DNA of 18,738 nt from assembly GCA_910585895.1 (NCBI GenBank), contig CAJUHY010000053.1, forward strand, positions 1-18,738, written 5' to 3'. The DNA is from an uncultured Lachnospiraceae bacterium. GTDB lineage: Bacteria; Bacillota; Clostridia; Lachnospirales; Lachnospiraceae. Positions 14,990 through 18,738 of this stretch are shown here, piece by piece; position 1 is the stretch's first letter, and each line of letters starts with the position of its first letter. The position numbers and the translations under genes are program-made. A model generated the notes under the pieces. The model was not told where the DNA came from. It made no database searches and saw only the letters and a program-made list of their open reading frames with translations.

Positions 14990-17900
14990 AAACTTTCTTC
15001 CAATCATCACCCACGCTTCTGCCTATGCTGTGGTAGTACAGCAGGAACAGCAGGATTATAACCAGTGCAGGGTACTTGCGGAACTTCCCTCTGTGCGCCC
15101 AGCGCACCAGCCGCGCGATGACCTCCTCCTTCTCGCCTTCTGTGATGCCACCCTCTCCGCCGGTGAAGTACAGGAGCAGGTAGGTGAATCCCGCCACCAT
15201 CCCCAGCGTGGCAAATACCTTCACAAACGTGTTTTCCCCAGTTACAGGCTCACCTGTCGGCGATTTCGGCGTCTCCGTCTTCGTCGGTCCCTGGGGGGTG
15301 GGCGTAACCGCCGCTTTCTTCCTGGAAATCTCCACAGAAGCCTTGCGCGTAGCGCTGTTCCCGGCATTGTCGGCTGCCGTCACTTCCAGGGTATGCTTGC
15401 CTTCATCCCTGATGTCCACCGCGAAATGGTAGCTCTCCACCATGGAGTCCGTGAACTCTTCCCGGCCTACGGACCTCTCCCTGCCGCCGTCAAGCCGGTA
15501 AGTCACGGACTTAAGCCCCGCGGTGACATTTCCTCCCGCGCTGTCCTCCACGTCCACAACCACGGCCGTCCTGCCCTTCGCAGCGCCGTCCCCCTCCTTG
15601 GAGAAGCGGATGTCCGGCGCATTGTCCTCCACGATGGCTCCCGCCCCATCCGCCGTCAGCACCTTCTCTGCCGATACGTTCCCGGCATTGTCCGTACAGG
15701 TTAGGGTCACGCTGCCCTTGAACTCCTCCGCTATGGTGATGACCGCCACGCTCTGCCCGGTCCTCGCGTTTCCGCGCACTGTGAGCGCTGCCGTAAGCCC
15801 GCCGCTGCGCGCCCTCAACTCAGGCGTTATGGACTGATACACACGTATCACCGCTGTGCCCGACTGAAGTTTGCCGCCCTCCGGCTTCAAACTGTAATCC
15901 CCCTGGCTGAGACCGCTGCCCTCTTCCGTCACCGGGACGGTGATGGTCAGCTTCTTTTTCCCGATGGCCCAGTCCATAAAGTTCGCGCTTCCCTCACCGA
16001 ACTCCGCCTCGCCCAGGACCGGCGCCGTCTCGTCAACCCATTTTGCGTAGAGCATAGCTTTGCGCTCCCCGCTGTTTTCTTCCACCGTCTGGCAGAAATC
16101 CCAGTAAGCATCATCCGTCCCTTCCCGGTTCAGATACCAGCCCTTGAACGTATAGCCCCTGCGCTGCGGCTGCGGCGCTTCCTGCAGACGCCCCCCATAG
16201 CGCACGGTCTGGGTCTGTGGAGCTGCACCCTCGCCGCCGTTCAGGTCAAAGCCTACTTCATAGAGATCCCTGTCATAATAGACCTGCAGCGCCAGGCTGC
16301 CGTCCCCCTCCACGACTCCTTCCGCCCTGCCGAGTTCCAGGCTCCTGTGGAACCCGGTATAGGGGTTCGCCTCCGCTTTCACCGTATCGCCGGTCCTGCC
16401 GGCTATGTATTCCGTATCCGCATCCACGCGGGTGTAGCTGTCGCCTTCAATATCCTGCCAGTAGTGCTCCACCCGGTAGGGGGTGCAGTCCCCGGCAACC
16501 CACATGGCATAGAGCACTGTATCATGGTCCAGTTCCAGGTCCTCTCCCGCCAGATACGGCTCTCCCTTGCCGTCTTGTCTGGTGTTCCATCCTGCAAAGA
16601 CATAACCTTGCCGCGGCAGCGCTCCTGCTGCTGTAAATGCAGGACGGTCATAGGATATGTCCTCCATGCCCACATTGGCGCGGCAGCTTCCTGTCTCACT
16701 TTCCGGGCAGACATCCCCTCCATTGGCATCGTAAGACAACACTACTTCTTTCTCATATACGCCATAATAAGCAGCATTTGCAGTCAAGGTAAGTTCATCA
16801 CCTGCCACTGCCTCCGCATGATACCCCTCATGGCTCCCACTCCAGCCCAATGCCTTAAAATCATTCATCGGCTTAAGTTCCGGGGCTGTAACCATACCGC
16901 TCACTGCCCCTTCCTCCAGCAGCGTTATCACACGCTCCTTGTCACCTGCGTTTCCAGAGTAAAAATCCGCATAAAATAATGGTCTATCCTCAAAAATAGC
17001 ATACAGTTCCTGGTCCTGGACAATTTCCAGCACATCGCCTTGCTGGTACATCGTACCACTCCCATCGGCCTCCGTATTCCAGCCAAGGAACGCTCCTCCT
17101 GTCTTGGTTGCTTCCTCCGCTACCGTGAAAGCAGGAGTATCATAGGAAATTTCCTCCCCCACGTTGGCACGGCAAATCTGGGTCTCACTTTCCGGACAGG
17201 TTTCCCCGCCGTTAACATTATAAGACAACACTACTTCTTTCTCATAAACGCCATAGTAAGAAGCATTTGCAGTCAGTATAAGCTCTGTGCGCTCAGCAAT
17301 CTCTCCATCAAATGCTTCATGGCTTTCCGCCCAGCCTACGGCAGTAAAGCCTTCCAGCGGCAGAAGTTCCGGCGTTGTAACTATACCGGTGTTCTGCTCC
17401 AAATCCATATCTGCGGCAACAGTCTGCTTATTCCCAGCGCTGCCGGAATAGAAGTCTGCTGTTATGCCCTCCTCGAAAATGGCGTACAGGTTTGTGTCAC
17501 CTTCCAAATCAAACGTATCATTTTCCTGATACATAACCCCGCTGCCGTCAGGCTCGGTGTTCCAGCCAACAAACCGGCGTCCTTCATAAGACAGCCCTTC
17601 AGCGGATTTTACGGTCACTGTATCTCCCAGCTCATACTCATTGTCATCTGCTACTGCCGTCCCTTGTGAGCCATTTTTAATATAGTAGACAAAATAAGCG
17701 TATGCGGGATTTGTCTCTGAAATGTATACCTGATTGGCATCCTCGTCCAACACTGCATACCAGGTTTTGCCAGAACCCATGACATCCACAAAAGTAATTT
17801 TCTTCATGTCTCTCTTTCCCAGTAACTGATAATCATTCACTCCCTGTGCAATCACATACCCCTCCAGCGGATTCAAATAAACCTTTATCGGATAGGTAAG

Positions 17901-18738
17901 CGTATCGCTAATCTGAATCTTGCACGTCGCTCCACCTTTGGCGTCCAAATAAATGCCATCCGTACCCGAATTATCGGTATTGCCAATAAACTTTACATTG
18001 CCGGAAAGCGTCACTGACGTGTCGGCTGCATCTACCGTAGCATTATAAAGCGCACCGCTGCCCGCATACTGTTTACTGCTGCAGGTATTGCCGGAAAAAG
18101 TCCCTCCATATATGTAAGTCCTCGTATTCAGATGACCGCAGTGGGAAACGCAGCCCCCTTTGTTCACACACGAATTCCCGGTAAAAATACCATCTTTTAT
18201 AATCAGGGTCGACCTGCAGATAGAAATAAAACCGCCGCCCACATAGCCGCCTGAAAGCTTTGTTGTCTTATTGTTCTCATAATGCCCCCCATTAATAGTT
18301 ACATCTATATCCGGCGCATAGATACCTCCGCCAGTCGTTCCTGCCGTGCAATTCCTTATCGTTGCATTATTTAAGGTAATGGAGCCGCTTTTTGTCGACT
18401 TGCTATCAGCGCTGATTGCGCCTCCTACGCCTGCAGTCTGGCAATTTTCTATCAAAGCGCCATTAATTATGATATCTGAGTTCTCACCATTGCCAAGCGG
18501 TAAGGAAATTGCCGCCCCAGCGCTTGTTGAACTGCAGTTCCTGATTGCGCAGCCGCTTTCCATCCTAATGGTATTCCTGCCTTTTGCTGTTATCATAGAT
18601 GTAACTGCCGCAGGAAATTCCGATGAACATCCATCCAATGTAATGTCTTCCAACACCAGATTGCCGCCGCCATTCATTATAAATCCTGCGCCTGAGCCGC
18701 CCCGGGCTATCGTTCCGCCTCCCTTGATAGTGACGCTC
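14979..18738 (-). CDS. Large surface protein: beta-helix, InlB-type repeats, Ig-like modules, atypical sorting signal (N-terminus beyond window)
   Basis: Partial at its 5' end: the frame runs on past ATG 18677 to the right edge (SVTIKGGGTIARGG), so the start is outside. At least 1252 residues. In order: a right-handed beta-helix-like region with Asn/Gly-rich turns (about 17790-18738: TIRNCTAGTTGGGIYAPD, GGHYENNKTT); five Listeria-Bacteroides/InlB B-type repeats (about 16490-17640: FVGWNTEPDGSG, FLGWNTEADGSG, FAGWNTRQDGKG); a MucBP-like segment (YRVEHYWQDIEGD); another InlB-type repeat (YTFKGWYLNREG); Ig-like modules (CTDNAGNVS, AADNAGNSATRK); a Pro/Thr linker; and the C-terminal anchor. Probably an adhesin or wall-associated protein attached by the sortase whose gene overlaps its stop. 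The InlB-like part consists of duplicated 163-residue units. The ligand is unknown. Confidence 0.88.
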   Translation of the reverse strand, partial: SVTIKGGGTIARGGSGAGFIMNGGGNLVLEDITLDGCSSEFPAAVTSMITAKGRNTIRMESGCAIRNCSSTSAGAAISLPLGNGENSDIIINGALIENCQTAGVGGAISADSKSTKSGSITLNNATIRNCTAGTTGGGIYAPDIDVTINGGHYENNKTTKLSGGYVGGGFISICRSTLIIKDGIFTGNSCVNKGGCVSHCGHLNTRTYIYGGTFSGNTCSSKQYAGSGALYNATVDAADTSVTLSGNVKFIGNTDNSGTDGIYLDAKGGATCKIQISDTLTYPIKVYLNPLEGYVIAQGVNDYQLLGKRDMKKITFVDVMGSGKTWYAVLDEDANQVYISETNPAYAYFVYYIKNGSQGTAVADDNEYELGDTVTVKSAEGLSYEGRRFVGWNTEPDGSGVMYQENDTFDLEGDTNLYAIFEEGITADFYSGSAGNKQTVAADMDLEQNTGIVTTPELLPLEGFTAVGWAESHEAFDGEIAERTELILTANASYYGVYEKEVVLSYNVNGGETCPESETQICRANVGEEISYDTPAFTVAEEATKTGGAFLGWNTEADGSGTMYQQGDVLEIVQDQELYAIFEDRPLFYADFYSGNAGDKERVITLLEEGAVSGMVTAPELKPMNDFKALGWSGSHEGYHAEAVAGDELTLTANAAYYGVYEKEVVLSYDANGGDVCPESETGSCRANVGMEDISYDRPAFTAAGALPRQGYVFAGWNTRQDGKGEPYLAGEDLELDHDTVLYAMWVAGDCTPYRVEHYWQDIEGDSYTRVDADTEYIAGRTGDTVKAEANPYTGFHRSLELGRAEGVVEGDGSLALQVYYDRDLYEVGFDLNGGEGAAPQTQTVRYGGRLQEAPQPQRRGYTFKGWYLNREGTDDAYWDFCQTVEENSGERKAMLYAKWVDETAPVLGEAEFGEGSANFMDWAIGKKKLTITVPVTEEGSGLSQGDYSLKPEGGKLQSGTAVIRVYQSITPELRARSGGLTAALTVRGNARTGQSVAVITIAEEFKGSVTLTCTDNAGNVSAEKVLTADGAGAIVEDNAPDIRFSKEGDGAAKGRTAVVVDVEDSAGGNVTAGLKSVTYRLDGGRERSVGREEFTDSMVESYHFAVDIRDEGKHTLEVTAADNAGNSATRKASVEISRKKAAVTPTPQGPTKTETPKSPTGEPVTGENTFVKVFATLGMVAGFTYLLLYFTGGEGGITEGEKEEVIARLVRWAHRGKFRKYPALVIILLFLLYYHSIGRSVGDDWKKVYEG
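15031..15251 (-). other. Unusual C-terminal anchor: PVTG-like sorting motif plus two membrane segments
   Basis: EPVTG is encoded at 15237-15251, followed by a hydrophobic segment FVKVFATLGMVAGFTYLLLY. Instead of ending with a few basic residues, the protein continues with about 30 charged residues (EGEKEEVIARLVRWAHRGK), a second hydrophobic segment YPALVIILLFLLYYHSIG and a short polar tail. PVTG resembles the [SP]PXTG motif of Clostridioides difficile SrtB, from memory, rather than LPXTG or NPQTN. Confidence 0.6.
16672..16790 (-). repeat. Duplicated module in surface protein, copy 2
   Basis: Part of a tandem duplication with an offset of exactly 489 bp (163 codons) to 17161-17279. Both encode YGVYEKEVVLSY followed by a Gly-Gly-x-x-Cys-Pro-Glu-Ser-Glu-Thr block. 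Nucleotide identity is high over the segment around 16732-16785. Confidence 0.8.
17161..17279 (-). repeat. Duplicated module in surface protein, copy 1
   Basis: Partner of 16672-16790. The whole unit (ADFYSG-x-AG through the CPESET block and the WNT repeat) recurs once with diverged protein sequence. A stretch of about 55 bp is nearly unchanged, which suggests recent duplication or gene conversion. Confidence 0.8.

Noticed and set aside
14856..15704. A 282-codon plus-strand open frame
   Set aside because: It is antisense to the sortase start and the GC-rich end of the surface protein; long shadow frames are expected in GC-rich DNA, and it has no domain or ribosome binding site.
18675..18677. 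ATG 18677 as start of the surface protein
   Set aside because: The frame continues without a stop to the window edge with beta-helix-like sequence, and there is no ribosome binding site or signal peptide at this ATG.
1..18738. CRISPR array, tRNA, rRNA or insertion sequence
   Set aside because: No regularly spaced repeats, cloverleaf-like segments, transposase reading frames or terminal inverted repeats were found by eye on either strand.

Overview
The window looks like a chromosomal segment of a spore-forming, Gram-positive anaerobe of the class Clostridia, most likely Lachnospiraceae. The pointers are two engulfment-stage sporulation genes (spoIID and a spoIIQ-like gene), LexA boxes of the Firmicutes GAAC-N4-GTTC type, strong GGAGG ribosome binding sites, a class B sortase with an InlB-type repeat surface protein, and the order metG-tatD-rsmA. 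This is judged from protein and motif recognition by eye; no database search was possible.

Left end (1-3587, minus strand): the N-terminal 1137 codons of a large secreted glycoside hydrolase with two GH43-type five-bladed propellers separated by a LamG-like domain and followed by a Big2-like domain. Its C-terminus lies beyond the left edge. Its promoter region holds a long inverted repeat around a TATAAT box. Next is a small GIY-YIG domain gene (3588-3854) behind a hairpin-rich intergenic stretch.

Sporulation block (4216-6226, minus strand): spoIID (a CTG start is proposed) with a sigma-E-like promoter, then a spoIIQ-like LytM gene with a near-perfect sigma-F-like promoter and every metal and catalytic residue of the LytM site replaced. 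Together these would act in forespore engulfment, SpoIID on the mother-cell side and SpoIIQ on the forespore side.

DNA-damage block (6277-8529, plus strand): diverging from spoIID, a promoter bracketed by two LexA boxes drives a two-gene operon. The first gene is a radical SAM protein with a helix-hairpin-helix DNA-binding domain; the second is a DUF4130-type partner. Both resemble families that are always paired, are suspected of a DNA repair role and have no established reaction. This is my best candidate for an undescribed system in the window.

Housekeeping operon (8569-12232, minus strand): metG, tatD and rsmA, tightly packed. metG starts only 25 nt after an intrinsic terminator, and the only promoter I can suggest lies inside the 3' end of the upstream chemoreceptor gene.

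Right end (12313-18738, minus strand): a methyl-accepting chemotaxis protein with its own promoter; a class B sortase; and, overlapping the sortase start by 11 nt, a very large surface protein open at the right edge. It has a beta-helix region, InlB-type repeats, Ig-like modules, and an unusual C-terminus with a PVTG-like sorting signal followed by a second membrane segment. The C-terminal half of that gene is much richer in G+C than the rest of the window. No rRNA, tRNA, CRISPR array or insertion sequence was seen.
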